A stretch of 64,000 nt of DNA from Axinella damicornis. Taxonomy: Eukaryota > Porifera > Demospongiae > Axinellida > Axinellidae. A program made the position numbers and the translations under genes. Shown in pieces: positions 1-10,088 of this stretch. Position 1 is the first letter of the stretch. Every line of letters starts with the position of its first letter. Where the stretch lies: assembly GCA_963931865.1 (NCBI GenBank), contig OZ007508.1:15735104-15799103 (forward strand), in the 5' to 3' direction. Below the pieces are notes generated by a model. The model did not search any database. It was not told the DNA's origin and saw only the letters and a list, made by a program, of their open reading frames with translations.

Positions 1-277
1 AATTTTTAGTTCACAGTAATATTATACCCGAACAGTCTTTGGCCGAAGAGACTGCCCATACTAATAGAAAGGTAGTTGCTCTCATAACAGAGCCTAACCT
101 CATGTATTTTCACTTGGTAGCACGTCTCCACATTTATTTGCTGCCCTGTCTATGAAGACAACTTCGAAATCTTCTTACCCTCCCCCTCCCCCTCCCCTCT
201 TCCCCTCCTCCTCCTCCCCCTTCTCCTCCTCCTCTTCCTTCTCCCTTCCTCCTCCTCTTCCTCCTCCCCCTCCAAAG

Positions 278-858
278 AACTGGAAACGGAGATGGTTTGT
301 TCTGTATCGTAATGAACTGAAGTACTACAATGCCAGAGGTGAGGTTGAGCCTCTGAGAATAATAAAACTGGAAGACGCTACTTCAGTGGAGAGGGACAAG
401 ACAGCTGGGAAGCCATTCTGCTTCAGGTGATTGGGGTGGGATGTACATGTATCATTCAGGGAGAGACGGGCACAATGGCACATTAAGATTAAGACGTCAT
501 TGTATCCCAGGGTTATGTTTCAGGGAATGGAAGCATGTCCGCCACGTATAGGGGAATCACAAATTAAAGCTTGAAATCTGAAGTGGGGAGGGTATGCATG
601 CTTCCAGGAATTAAGTATAAAGCCCCATCCTTCCTTTTCTCTTCCCCTCCCCTCTCTGCCTTCCTGTCTCCTTCCCTCTCTCCCTCCCTCCCTCCCTCCC
701 CTATCACATGCTCCCTCCCTCCCTCTCTCCCTCCCTCCCTCCCTCCCTCCCTCCCTCCCTCCCTCCCCAGACTGATAACGTCCTATCGTACGTTCTTCAT
801 GTTTGCCAGCAGTGAGTCAGAAGCTGACGAGTGGGTGGACATACTGGACTGGAAACTG
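278..858 (+). CDS. PH-domain protein, two internal exons (partial)
   Basis: Two exons are visible. Exon 278-426 follows a long pyrimidine tract ending in AG and reads NWKRRWFVLYRNELKYY..., the first strands of a pleckstrin homology domain. Exon 771-858 begins after a second CT-rich acceptor, completes the split AGA codon and reads TSYRTFFMFASSESEADEW followed by VDILDWKL, the last strand and C-terminal helix of the same fold with its conserved Trp. Donors are gtgatt and gtaaga. PH domains bind phosphoinositides or proteins at membranes. The rest of the gene is not recognisable: upstream exons would lie left of the window or in 1-277, and downstream exons are lost among repeats between 860 and 5050. 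Family membership beyond 'PH domain' cannot be set. An 83-nt open stretch at 5052-5134 might belong to it. Confidence 0.75.
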
Positions 859-1797
859 GTAAGACCAATCATGAATAATTCATTAGGCAATGTGGACAGG
901 CTTCCACATGGTTGTAGGTTGAAGCCCTTATACAATGTTCACCGTTGAATTCATAGCTATCCGGTATTGTCTAAGTAAGATAGACCCCTCCCGTCCCAGT
1001 CACACTTTACCCCTTGGAACACTCAGGCAGTGGCCTCAGGCTTGCCCTTGACCAATTAGCAATGCCGCCAGTTCCAAGGGTGTTTATGTGGGGTTAAAGC
1101 CCTCTTGTACTAGTGCAAACCCATGTCCACCCTGCTTGCACAGCTGAAGTGCACTGCCAACAATGGGCCAATGAACCACAATAATTATTGGTCACTGGGA
1201 ATAGACTTAGAAGAGAGCGTTGCAATAGAGCATTGCACTAGAGCATTGCAATAGAGCATTGCACTCAGTATGTGAATGAGATTTGAAGCTGAGGATTGTG
1301 CCATTGTGGTCAGCATAAAAGAGCTTTCCAATGATGTCCTTAAAGTGACTTTTTATCTCGGTCACATTTTTGAGGATTGTGCCATTGTGGTCAGCATAAA
1401 AAGAGCATTCCAGTGATGTCCTTAACATTGAAGTGACTTTTTATCTTGGTCACATATTTGTCAAAAATCACAGTCGGCCAAAGGCTATAGCTACTGTAAG
1501 TATAATCCATGGATTTTTGTGATTTTGGGTCAAAATTCAACCGACAGCAAAATGGACATCATTGGAATGCTCCATTCACAATGGTGCAAATCCCAGCTTC
1601 GTATCTCACTCCTATCCCAAGACACCTAGCATATTAGGCACCAATTGAATGCTGAGTTGGTGTGAAATAAATTCAACCGACTGCAAAATGGACATCATTG
1701 GAATGCTCCATTCATGCTGATCACAAGTGTGCTAATCCCAGCTTCGTATCTCACTCCTAGCTCTCCTATCCCAAGACACCTAGCATACCGTATAGCG
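859..1797. repeat. Duplicated and inverted short repeats
   Basis: No gene is seen here. Positions 1285-1365 and 1370-1450 are a direct duplication (unit begins gaggattgtgccattgtggt). Positions 1541-1665 and 1676-1797 plus 2403-2440 are a second direct duplication (unit begins attcaaccgac). Short pieces of the first unit (ccaatgatgtcc) recur inverted in the second (ggacatcattgg), so the block is a decayed inverted-repeat element. The second copy of the second unit is split by the TA-target transposon at 1798-2402. Confidence 0.7.
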
Positions 1798-2402
1798 GGA
1801 TATTTTCGTAGGTGCAAAATTGCGTATAAATGGCCATAAGCCCCTCAGCAGAAATTTTCGTATTTTAATTTTCGTACGTATGCGCCTGCACATTGCCACG
1901 CCCCGGCCCTAGCACTACGCGTACGTGTACGCAAATAAGTGTCGTCTTTCTGTTTTCGGTTGAGACAATGCACAATGGTGAGAGGGTACGTCTACAATGC
2001 TGATATCTGGGCCTCTGTTGTTGACAAGAATTTCGGAATAGCCGCCTGGTTGGCGGCATACTCGCCGTCGTTGCTAGGGCCAGACCCCTGCGAGACTAGA
2101 TCGTTGCTGCTCAGTGAACTGACTTACTTTCATTTGTCGCACTTCCCACGCTGAGTCTCGTTATCGTAGCAGGCTAACGGGTGTAGACGGGTCCAGTGGA
2201 GTCTGGAAGGCCGTTCGAAGGCTAGAAATACCGTTATAAAACCCCACCGCTTGCTCGCCGCTTCCACGTGTTCGATTGCCCGTTCAAAATTTGACGTTAA
2301 AATTTCGATGGTTAAAATTTTCGTAGTTTTTATTTGCGTATCTCGAGGCTTCATACGAAATATACGAAAATTAGCACCGTACGAAAATTTCCCACTATAC
2401 GG
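1798..2402. mobile_element. Non-autonomous TA-target (Tc1/mariner-like) element
   Basis: This 605-bp element has imperfect terminal inverted repeats of about 24 bp: left CCGTATAGCGGGATATTTTC, right the reverse complement of CCGTATAGTGGGAAATTTTC. It is flanked by a TA duplication (1796-1797 and 2403-2404). The uninterrupted target survives in the neighbouring duplicate at 1628-1640 (tagcatattaggc), which proves the insertion and its TA target. The interior holds only short ORFs and no recognisable transposase. Confidence 0.85.
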
Positions 2403-2678
2403 TATTAGGCACCAATTGAATGCTTAGTTGGTGTGAACCACATTGACCGCTCTGATCTGCCTCTCTCCCTGGCTGGTGGTTCTGCTGAGGGGTAGTCATC
2501 TACTCCTGATCGTTTGCAGTATAGCAGATTCGAAGAGATCTCTGATCATATCATCCAGCAACTGACACCACAAACTTCAATCATGCATATATCACATGAC
2601 ATAAATGTTTTGGTCAACCATATAATTATGGTGATAACTTTGGGTGCATGATGAAAGGTGGTTCAAGTGGATGGTTAC

Positions 2679-2753
2679 TAGCCTCGTTCCCAGGCTCCTC
2701 CCTGTATTTTTCTTCACCGCACGCACAGGGGGGGGAGCCTGGGAACGAGGCTA
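2679..2753. mobile_element. Hairpin MITE, TAGCCTCG family
   Basis: This near-palindrome starts TAGCCTCGTTCCCAGGCTCC and ends with its reverse complement. The flanks gatggttac and gatggtcac form a 9-bp target duplication with one mismatch. Confidence 0.85.
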
Positions 2754-3328
2754 GATGGTCACAACATCATTAATTTGCATGCATATATAGTTGTATCCGA
2801 TTAATTAATGAGGCAATACATATACCCACTTTCAGAACTGAAAGGGCTTTCAGCGCAGCCTATACTTCTGCATAGTGATCGATATAATATATCTATATGG
2901 ACTGGGTTTAAGTGGAGGTGGTGCTAGTCTTTTCATATCATAATAATACAGGCATGCAGTTAAAATCAATTTGCAGGCGCCCCAAAGTTGCAAGTCATAC
3001 ATCGATCGTTCACAAACTGTACCTTTCTCTTACCTATATAACTCCATATATAGCTGTACAGGCTGACCCATTTGGAAGGTGCATGTTTTTGACATAATAA
3101 TAATTCATCTTCAGCTGAAACTGAGGTCTATACAATAATATTATGGCATCAGACAATTATTTACCTGACAAGACCCCCCTGCACCCTGAAATTATTAGTT
3201 GCATGCTAACTCTTATCAGAATGTACTTCAGGCGATGACGGCTGCAGTGATAATTAGGTCCTGTGTTTATTCCCCAAGAATCCCCATGGGCCAGACAATA
3301 CTGTTACTAGGGGCCGGCTAGGTTTTAT

Positions 3329-4440
3329 GACTTTGCAACGTATATATATAAAGCACGATCTGTGCATGGCTATGTTATGATTGTGTGAGTAAACGTGCTA
3401 TAGCCGAATAGAAAATCTAGTGTGAACAGCTGTCTATCAGTGGGGGCGGGGATATGCATGTGTCAATAACTATAAGTCATGTGAATGGAAACAATATTGC
3501 AATGTATATAGACGAACAGCAAAATCAGCTGAAGGGAGAATAAGCCTATACTTGTTGCAGCCCCGAATGAACACACCCAAAAGAAAGGGGGAAAAATAAG
3601 CCTATTATATAGTCTACTTGTAGCAGCCCTGGATGAACACACCCAAAAGAAAAAAAAAGAAAAGGAAAAAAAATAGAATAAGCCTATATAGTCTAGCAGC
3701 CCCGATTGAACACACCCAAAAGAACAAAAAAAGAAAGGGGGGAAAAAAAGAAAAGAAAAAAAAAAGAATAAGCTATACTCTAAACTATATATAGCAGCCC
3801 TGAATGAACAACTCAACCAAAAGATAAAAAAAGAAGGGGGAAAAAAAGAAAAAAATACAACCTAGCAACACACCTACCCCTCCGTGACAGGTCAGACACC
3901 GAAGTGTAAGCCTCAGGAGCGCTGGATAGGCGTCGGTGACTGGAATCACAGGAGGCTAACCTGCTTTCAACCAGAACACCTTTCTTTAGCTTCGGTGGTC
4001 AGATGGGAACCGGCGTACTCCGGCTGCTAGGCGGGGAAGTCAGGAACCGGTGTGTACGGAGTGGCCCAGACTCGTACTAGGTTATTGGGGAGACGAACAC
4101 TCAACCCCCAGGCTGTAAAGCAAGTGCTTAGCGAGTGTGCCATCCCGACTTCCCGCCAAAACTTGCTACAAATTCAGCTTTTAAACCCGCTTCCGGTTGC
4201 GCGCGCCTCCGCGGTTCAAAGGTCACGGCTGCATTTAATAAACGGGTTGCGAGACTGGCATGGTACTGTGGTAGCGGACCTTGCATGCTGTGTAGTGAAG
4301 AGGCGACAGGCTATTCTGTGAAATTGGCATGCTCCTCTGAAGCTTTGGAATGAGGGTGAGGTCAGTATTCCGCCATTACGTGTAGGACTGAATGCTTTTT
4401 CCATTCAACTGTTGCAAATAGAGCGGCTGCATTGACGTAA
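3329..4440 (+). repeat. Long interspersed repeat R1, copy A
   Basis: The block matches 33943-35120 closely in the same orientation, and the reverse complement of parts of 61000-62280. It contains a direct subrepeat (gcagccccgaatgaacacac followed by an A/G-rich run) repeated about four times between 3555 and 3820, then an A-rich stretch, then a conserved core starting cctagcaacacacctacccc at 3862. No coding potential is convincing. In reverse orientation the core contains a tRNA-like segment, so the unit may include a tRNA-derived SINE. Confidence 0.8.
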
Positions 4441-4974
4441 CAAAACCACGTGACTGAGTACTTCCGCATGGCAAAACAACACGGAGTTCAATGGCAGCTG
4501 GACGGAAACTAGTAGCTCACTTGTACTCGAGGTCGCGTAGCTGCTCGATCTAATCGGCATGGTAACTGCGCTATAGTGATAGTTGACACAGTAGTACTTC
4601 GTAAGTTCCGAGCGGCTTGCGTTTCTGAGATCACTGTAGAAATTACTGCTTTCTTGCCATGCAGTCTTATGAGAGAAACGGAATATAACGGAGGACGTTT
4701 CGGTTGTTTTACGGCCGGTGACGTCAAACGCAGCCGCTATATAGATCTATACACTAACTAGATCTATAGACAGAGTCGAGTGTAGTGAGAGTCGAGTGTA
4801 GTGACTTAGATTATTTTGAAGTCATGCATAGAGTAGTAAGCTTTTGGAGGTATTCTACCCACAGACAGTAGTTTAGACATTAATGTGCTGGAGTCCCAGT
4901 AGTCAGTGTGGTCATAACATAGCTAGAAGGTGTGGGGTCATTTACTTCCCTCCCACCATCACCACCACCACCCC

Positions 4975-5020
4975 TAGCCTCGGTCCCAGGCTCTGAGGAG
5001 AGAGCCTGGGACCGAGGCTA
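4975..5020. mobile_element. Hairpin MITE, TAGCCTCG family
   Basis: A 46-bp almost perfect palindrome, TAGCCTCGGTCCCAGGCTCT and its complement. It is flanked by an exact 9-bp duplication, caccacccc (4966-4974 and 5021-5029). Confidence 0.92.
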
Positions 5021-5051
5021 CACCACCCCTTGAAGTCCTATCCCTCACCAG

Positions 5052-5134
5052 CATTGGGGACTTTGTAGCTACGTACACTGTTGCATGGATCATGGATCTT
5101 GACGAGCTGACACTTCACACTGGCACCATCAAAG
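5052..5134 (+). CDS. Possible single coding exon of an unidentified gene
   Basis: After the acceptor-like ccctcaccag the sequence is open in one frame (IGDFVATYTVAWIMDLDELT then LHTGTIK) up to a donor-like gtttgc at 5135. A start codon at 5092 would also fit. It could belong to the PH-domain gene, but the phase does not join directly to the exon ending at 858, and no following exon was found before TADA1. I treat it as a weak candidate only. Confidence 0.25.
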
Positions 5135-5142
5135 GTTTGCCT

Positions 5143-5716
5143 CAGTGGTGTATCTACAGCAGGGCCTAGCAGGGCACAGGCCCTGCCTGACGGTCAAAAT
5201 GCCCGCCCTGCCAGTAGCAGCTAGGTAGTAGTAAAATGACCTGAGACCCCAGCAGCTGTCAACGTAGTAAGCAGCCATGTGGAGTCGTGGCTGAGTCACA
5301 CTTCCCCGAACAGTGCTTGAGGGCGTTGAGACAGTGAGACACACTGGCTGTAGGTTTGGTGGTAAGCTCCATCCCAAGATTGCAGTGTCAAATTCTGGGG
5401 GGCAGGCCCCCAGACCCAATTCACATGCTTACTGCAGACATACCGGGTAAATTGCTACAGTGCTCGGTGCCAGAGCTACACCGTGACTAGAAGGCACTGA
5501 CCTGTTGACAGACGTGCTGTCAATACGGTGACCAGCCTTCGCCAGATAACGTCTCTCTGCAGCATCGCATCTGGAACTTGTAGTACAAAGCACAAAGGTG
5601 CCACGAGAGCCCATCCTGATAACTGAAAATGAAGGCGAAATTTTTTTCGCTGCCTTCAGCAGCGTGCCCCTGTAGTGCCCTACAAATTCTCCAGTTTTGG
5701 CTATGCCACTGGTTGA
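5143..5716. mobile_element. hAT-like non-autonomous element
   Basis: The ends are CAGTGGTGTATCTACAG and the complement of CAGTGGCATAGCCAAAACTG, the CAGTGG-type terminus common in hAT elements. The interior carries a motif (catcccaagattgca) that recurs at 13308-13330. No intact transposase is visible. The target duplication is not clear. Confidence 0.5.
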
Positions 5717-5797
5717 CCCCAAGAGCTTTCTTTCATCCAAGTTCCTATTCTGAAAGGTATTTACTGTGTAAGTGCCTTGCGTTCCCCATTTCCTCCT

Positions 5798-6115
5798 AGT
5801 CTCGTTCCCAGACCCAAACAACATTTGAAAATGTGTAGGGATACCAGAACGGCAAAAAGTAAGGAAACAAGGCAGGATGGTCGCACAAAACAGTGAAGTA
5901 TACAATCCCCTAGTCTAGCTGCTAGACTCTCCTCTGCTAGACCCTCCTCTCCCTAGCTAGACTAACAATCCCCCTACATATCTTTTTTCGTTATACACGT
6001 ATATGGAAAAAGATCTCTGTAGGGGGGTTGTATACTTCCACTGTTTTGTGCGATCATCCCTGCCTTGTTTCCTTACTTTTTGCCGTTCTGGTATCCCTAG
6101 ATCCTTCAAATGTTT
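5798..6115. mobile_element. Inverted-repeat element with a nested hairpin MITE
   Basis: Two arms of about 85-90 bp (5830-5910 and 6020-6110) are reverse complements sharing ggataccagaacggcaaaaa. The left end begins TAGTCTCGTTCCCAGACC, like the element at 38225. The matching right end is missing. A second hairpin sits between the arms at 5911-5964. Confidence 0.7.
5911..5964. mobile_element. Hairpin MITE, AGTCTAGC family
   Basis: The element starts TAGTCTAGCTGCTAGACTC and ends CTAGCTAGACTA. It is flanked by an exact 9-bp duplication acaatcccc (5902-5910 and 5965-5973). Confidence 0.9.
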
Positions 6116-7046
6116 TTGATTACTTGTGTATACAGACTTGAAAACGTCCGGTTCTGTATGCTCTGCTTGGGAAGACACGCAACTCACCAGTTTCCTCTAC
6201 TTCTACATAAAGTGCAAAAAGCTGCTTGTATATTGCAGAACCTAAGAACAGAAGGGTTGATTTAACCTATAGGTCAGTTGCTACTTCAATACCAGGCAAG
6301 CAGATGCATGTATAGGTCCTCCAAATTTGCACACAGGTGTAGCTACATGCTGCAGTTCCTGACACTATATATTTTTACAGAATTAATTGTCAGAAATTTG
6401 GGGGGGGGGGGGGATCTTCCCCCCAGTAGATAGAACCCTGCGTGCAGAAATTAAGTCACATGACCAGGCTGGCCAGCAGCTGCAGATTGCTTAACATTCG
6501 ATAATCACAGTGTCAGAGTGGAGCTGGTGTTTGTGCACAGCTAGAACGATAAAGACCTGATCAAGTGACACTAGCGGACCTATTACCACCACTACACATC
6601 TGGATACACAGGTACCCGGGACCAAGGCTAGGTGGTACCTACAGGTTGAGATAAAAAAGTTAAAAGAAGACAACCACCTGCCGCATTGACTAGGGTAAGT
6701 GGGGTGGATGAGAATCTAACAATTTGTTATGGCCTTAGCTGTATGCTATTTTCATGTGAGTACAAGTAATTGGTTCTGAGTCTTTCGATTGCTGCATACT
6801 CCAGTCATAAATGCAATCTAGCTATACCATTCCATGAAACTGCTCAGCAATGGTAAAAAAATCTCTTATAGTGCACATTGGCAGTTCACTGAGGCCAGCA
6901 TTATGCTAATAACGTTCATATTGCACTGCAATATGGTAGTATCGATGTGGAGTACGGTATGTGAGTGTCCATTAATAAGCTGGTTGTCAGTAGATAACGT
7001 CACACTTCCAGCAATGTCAGCAAGTAGCAGTGTGGAACCTTAAGTT

Positions 7047-7109
7047 TAGCCTCGTTCCCAGGCCCCGCCCAGCTTTTCGAAACGGCGCGCGGGCTTGGGA
7101 ACGAGGCTA
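7047..7109. mobile_element. Hairpin MITE, TAGCCTCG family
   Basis: A 63-bp hairpin with TAGCCTCGTTCCCAGGCCCC at the left and its near-complement at the right. The exact 9-bp duplication ccttaagtt flanks it (7038-7046 and 7110-7118). Confidence 0.92.
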
Positions 7110-7578
7110 CCTTAAGTTGAGGCTGAAACAGAATCAGACGTGGCTCAATGAATATTTGATTGATCTGTCAGACACCTGCAGAAAGCAGCTCCATGACAGA
7201 GAGGGATAGACTGAGGGTGGAAGACGATAATACAGGAACTGAAAGCCAAGACCATATATAGAGTGATATAAGCTAGGAACTATGATACCATGCCATAATA
7301 AGGGTTGCATGCAAAGATGCATGACTGGTTCTTTCAACTGTGCCACCCATGGACCGATAGTAGTTTTGGCCACAGGTGTATGTGGCTGCTTTATATAAGC
7401 AGGTCATTCTGTACAGGATTGGTGTAACTGGGACCGGTATTAGTGACCATAAAAGGAGGTGGCTGCCCTAAATAGAGCAGGTTCCACTATACCATTGTAC
7501 TAGTAATAAAATTTAGTCCGCAGTGACGTGTATTGTGCAATATTTATTCTGCATCAGTGGCAGATTAAAAGATACTCA

Positions 7579-9671
7579 TCAATATCTTTGAGTTGTGGTG
7601 ATGGCGAATGGTACGGGCTGTTCAAGTGTTCTCCTCCAATTCTCCACGGCCCTTTGCTGCTCTTCCTCCTCCCTGCTCGAGTGCCACATCCCAGCCAACA
7701 CTCGCTCCAAATTGCATGCGTACACCGTGTGTACAGGGATACAGTGACGGTTAATCTAGTAAGAAAACAAATTCACCATCAAACTACTTATACTCAACTG
7801 GTTAAAACCAGTGTGCTGCAGGGATCACATGTCAGTACACAAAGCAATCCCCACATCATTCCTGATTCAGTACAGATGGCAAAACACAAACCTGCAAGGC
7901 ATCCCTGAGATGGAAGAGAGTCAGAGGCTCAAGCAGCTTCACAGGTGCACCCTGTGCAGCAACGAGAGCCTCCTCTGCCTCTGTGACCTCACCAGGGTAG
8001 ACCCCAAGGGAGGTTGCAGTGGGGGTATTAGTGGCAGGGAGGGCCCTGCTCGCCAACCCACTGCCAAATGAGTAAGGGAAATGGCCGTATCTCAGCTTCC
8101 AGCTGGTTCGGTGTTCAATCAAGGTCTGAATGACTGTCTTCAAATGATACTGCATAGAGAAGCACCAAATATAATATGCAAGCTAAGGGTTAGGAGATCA
8201 AATACTGGATTTACTGTACCGACCTCTACAGCCAGCATGAGGAGTTGTGCAGCCTCCTCAGACACGCCTTCCAGCCCCGCCTCCCAGGCACCCAGCAGCA
8301 TCCTGGTATGCAGTGTGGCCTGGTCTGGCAGCATCAGCTCGTGTGAGCACAGCAATATGCTGTCCAGGTCTCGGCCTACAATCTGAACATCTGGGGCTGT
8401 GTGGTACTGCAGGGTGTCCAGAGCCCCATATGGTAACGCAACATGTTCTGGCAGAGGCTCAAGTTTTGGTTTCTTTGGCTTTGGTGGTTTCCCAGCAACA
8501 GGATACTGCACATAGGGTGTAGCAACTGGCTGGACATCTGTATAAAGAAGCACTCAGCATAAAATAACAGATGTATCATCGAACGTCGTCAATAGTCGGC
8601 CAGTATCAGTGTGCTTATGAGACACAAAGGACATATCACAACTAGCTCCACACGTTTTGATCTACCAACCATGAAACCCTGGCTCAAATATGTACCACGT
8701 AATGTTATTCAGGTCTGAGTATGTGGTTTCGAAATTTATTTATCCCTAAATATTGAGCAGGCAAATTCATCCCTCAAGGGTAGTCATTTACATATTGTAT
8801 ATAGAAGTGGGATAATGAATCTTGATCAGTGAAAATCGTCCTTGATCGCTTGATTGTTCTTGTCCAAGGCTCTTGATTGTTCTTGTCCAAGGCTCTTGAT
8901 TTACAGCAAGGGGTGGTCACGCCAATAAGCATAGTACTCAGAGCTGCGACCGGGATTGTGACCCCGTACACGGCGGATGTAGGTGTGGCTTACCGTAATA
9001 CTCCGTATACTACCGAAAAGTCACGCAGTCACGGTGGATATTTGCGACGGTCACAGGGTCACCGGCAGTTTAGCAGTGCAGTCACGCGGTCACAGGCAGT
9101 TTTTGGACGGTCACAAATTGTGACCCCGGTCGCAGCTCTAAGTACGGCGCATAGTGGAGTGACCACATACCCCTTGTACAGGGGTTCAAAGGTCAAAATT
9201 AATCATGCCACACCTCCCTCTTAGTCGCTCAGAATTTGTCTTGATCCCTTGATCCACTCTTAAAAGAGCATTGATCACTCAATTGTTTTGATCCCGGTCA
9301 CAAACACTTCTTCAGGCAATGGTGACTATACCCCTTGTACCTACATTAAACTTAGGGTGGTGTGCATTAATTAGAACTACAGTTTGATACCTGGGTGTGC
9401 TCCTGTCTGACACTTCACAAGAATAGCAAACAGGAACTCATTGTGAAGCTGGACGTTCCCCTCCCCCAAAAGTGACTTTGCCTTTGTGTCAAAGTCTTCC
9501 TTGGTGATCTAAGCGAGGGAGAACTCCATATAACGCGCACCTACATTGCTCTCTCTGCCAGGGACACCTCACCCTTCTCTTGTACCAGCTCTTTAGGAGC
9601 TCCCAGTAACGTTGGCTTCTATCCTTCAGTGCCTCCACCAAACGCTGCTTTGCAGCATCCAGATCCGCCAT
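7579..9671 (-). CDS. TADA1: Transcriptional adapter 1 (SAGA complex subunit)
   Basis: Five exons on the minus strand: 9671-9573, 9508-9391, 8537-8215, 8149-7892 and 7755-7579. All junctions are GT-AG and keep frame, giving 324 aa (vertebrate TADA1 is about 335). The start MADLDAAKQRLVEALKDRSQ and then WYKRRITKEDFDTKAKSLL match the conserved N-terminal block of TADA1/Ada1, including the 'HNEFLFAIL' helix. The fourth exon has RYGHFPYSFGS, which lines up with the family's RDGHFKYAFGS. The last exon has HTVYACNLERVLAGMWH. TADA1 is the histone-fold-associated core subunit of the SAGA histone acetyltransferase coactivator and acts in the nucleus. AXDND1 begins 418 bp away in the opposite direction, so a shared promoter is likely. 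An element nest lies in intron 2 (8774-9336). Confidence 0.93.
8774..9336. mobile_element. Nested inverted-repeat elements in TADA1 intron 2
   Basis: Outer ends CTCAAGGGTAGTCA (8774) and TGACTATACCCCTTG (about 9322-9336) are inverted repeats, followed inward by tgatca/cttgat-rich arms that recur at 49536-49792. Inside lies a second pair, CAAGGGGTGGTCAC (about 8908) and GTGACCACATACCCCTTG (about 9160-9177). Innermost is a third pair, AGAGCTGCGACCGGGATTGT (8940) and the complement at 9120-9138. The order suggests three successive insertions; target duplications are not clean. Confidence 0.6.
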
Positions 9672-10088
9672 AGTTATTCACAATCAATGATCACGTGCAC
9701 TGGTTGCTATAGAGACCGTATGGGCCGACAAACATCTTGGAGAGAAAGGCAGTGGCACTAAATTGCAACATAGTAAGTCCATTATGTAAGCTCCATTACG
9801 TAATTTCTTGAAAGCCAAACACCCAGGCTTAGCCTTGTTTCTGATCACTTTCAGTGTATGGTTGTGTGATTAACCCATATCAAGGGCGCATCGAGCCGCC
9901 GAAGGCGGCCCAACGCCGCGCCGCTCTTCCACATCCGTCAACGCAAACCGAAGAACAGATCGATAAAATGGAGTAGGCCTGGGAACGAGGCTAGTCCATG
10001 CTGGGCCTGGGAAGCAGACAGGCTTGGTTGGTTGTCTGGCATACCTCCATGCTCATAACATCATGTCTTTCCTGCAGCACCGTTGTGA
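9672..10088. promoter_or_regulatory. Divergent TADA1/AXDND1 intergenic promoter region
   Basis: The 417 bp between the two start codons hold no ORF that resembles a gene. A CpG-rich patch lies around 9885-9955. The AXDND1 start follows an acceptor-like cctgcag at 10071-10077, so a 5' untranslated exon probably lies here. No TATA box is evident. Confidence 0.45.

Noticed and set aside
6640..6710. Possible last exon of the left-edge gene (VEIKKLKEDNHLPH-stop)
   Set aside because: The phase does not fit the exon ending at 5134 and the acceptor is weak; no homology supports it.
8203..8220. Alternative donor at 8219 for TADA1 exon 3
   Set aside because: It breaks the frame with the next exon; the gtaaat donor at 8214 keeps it.
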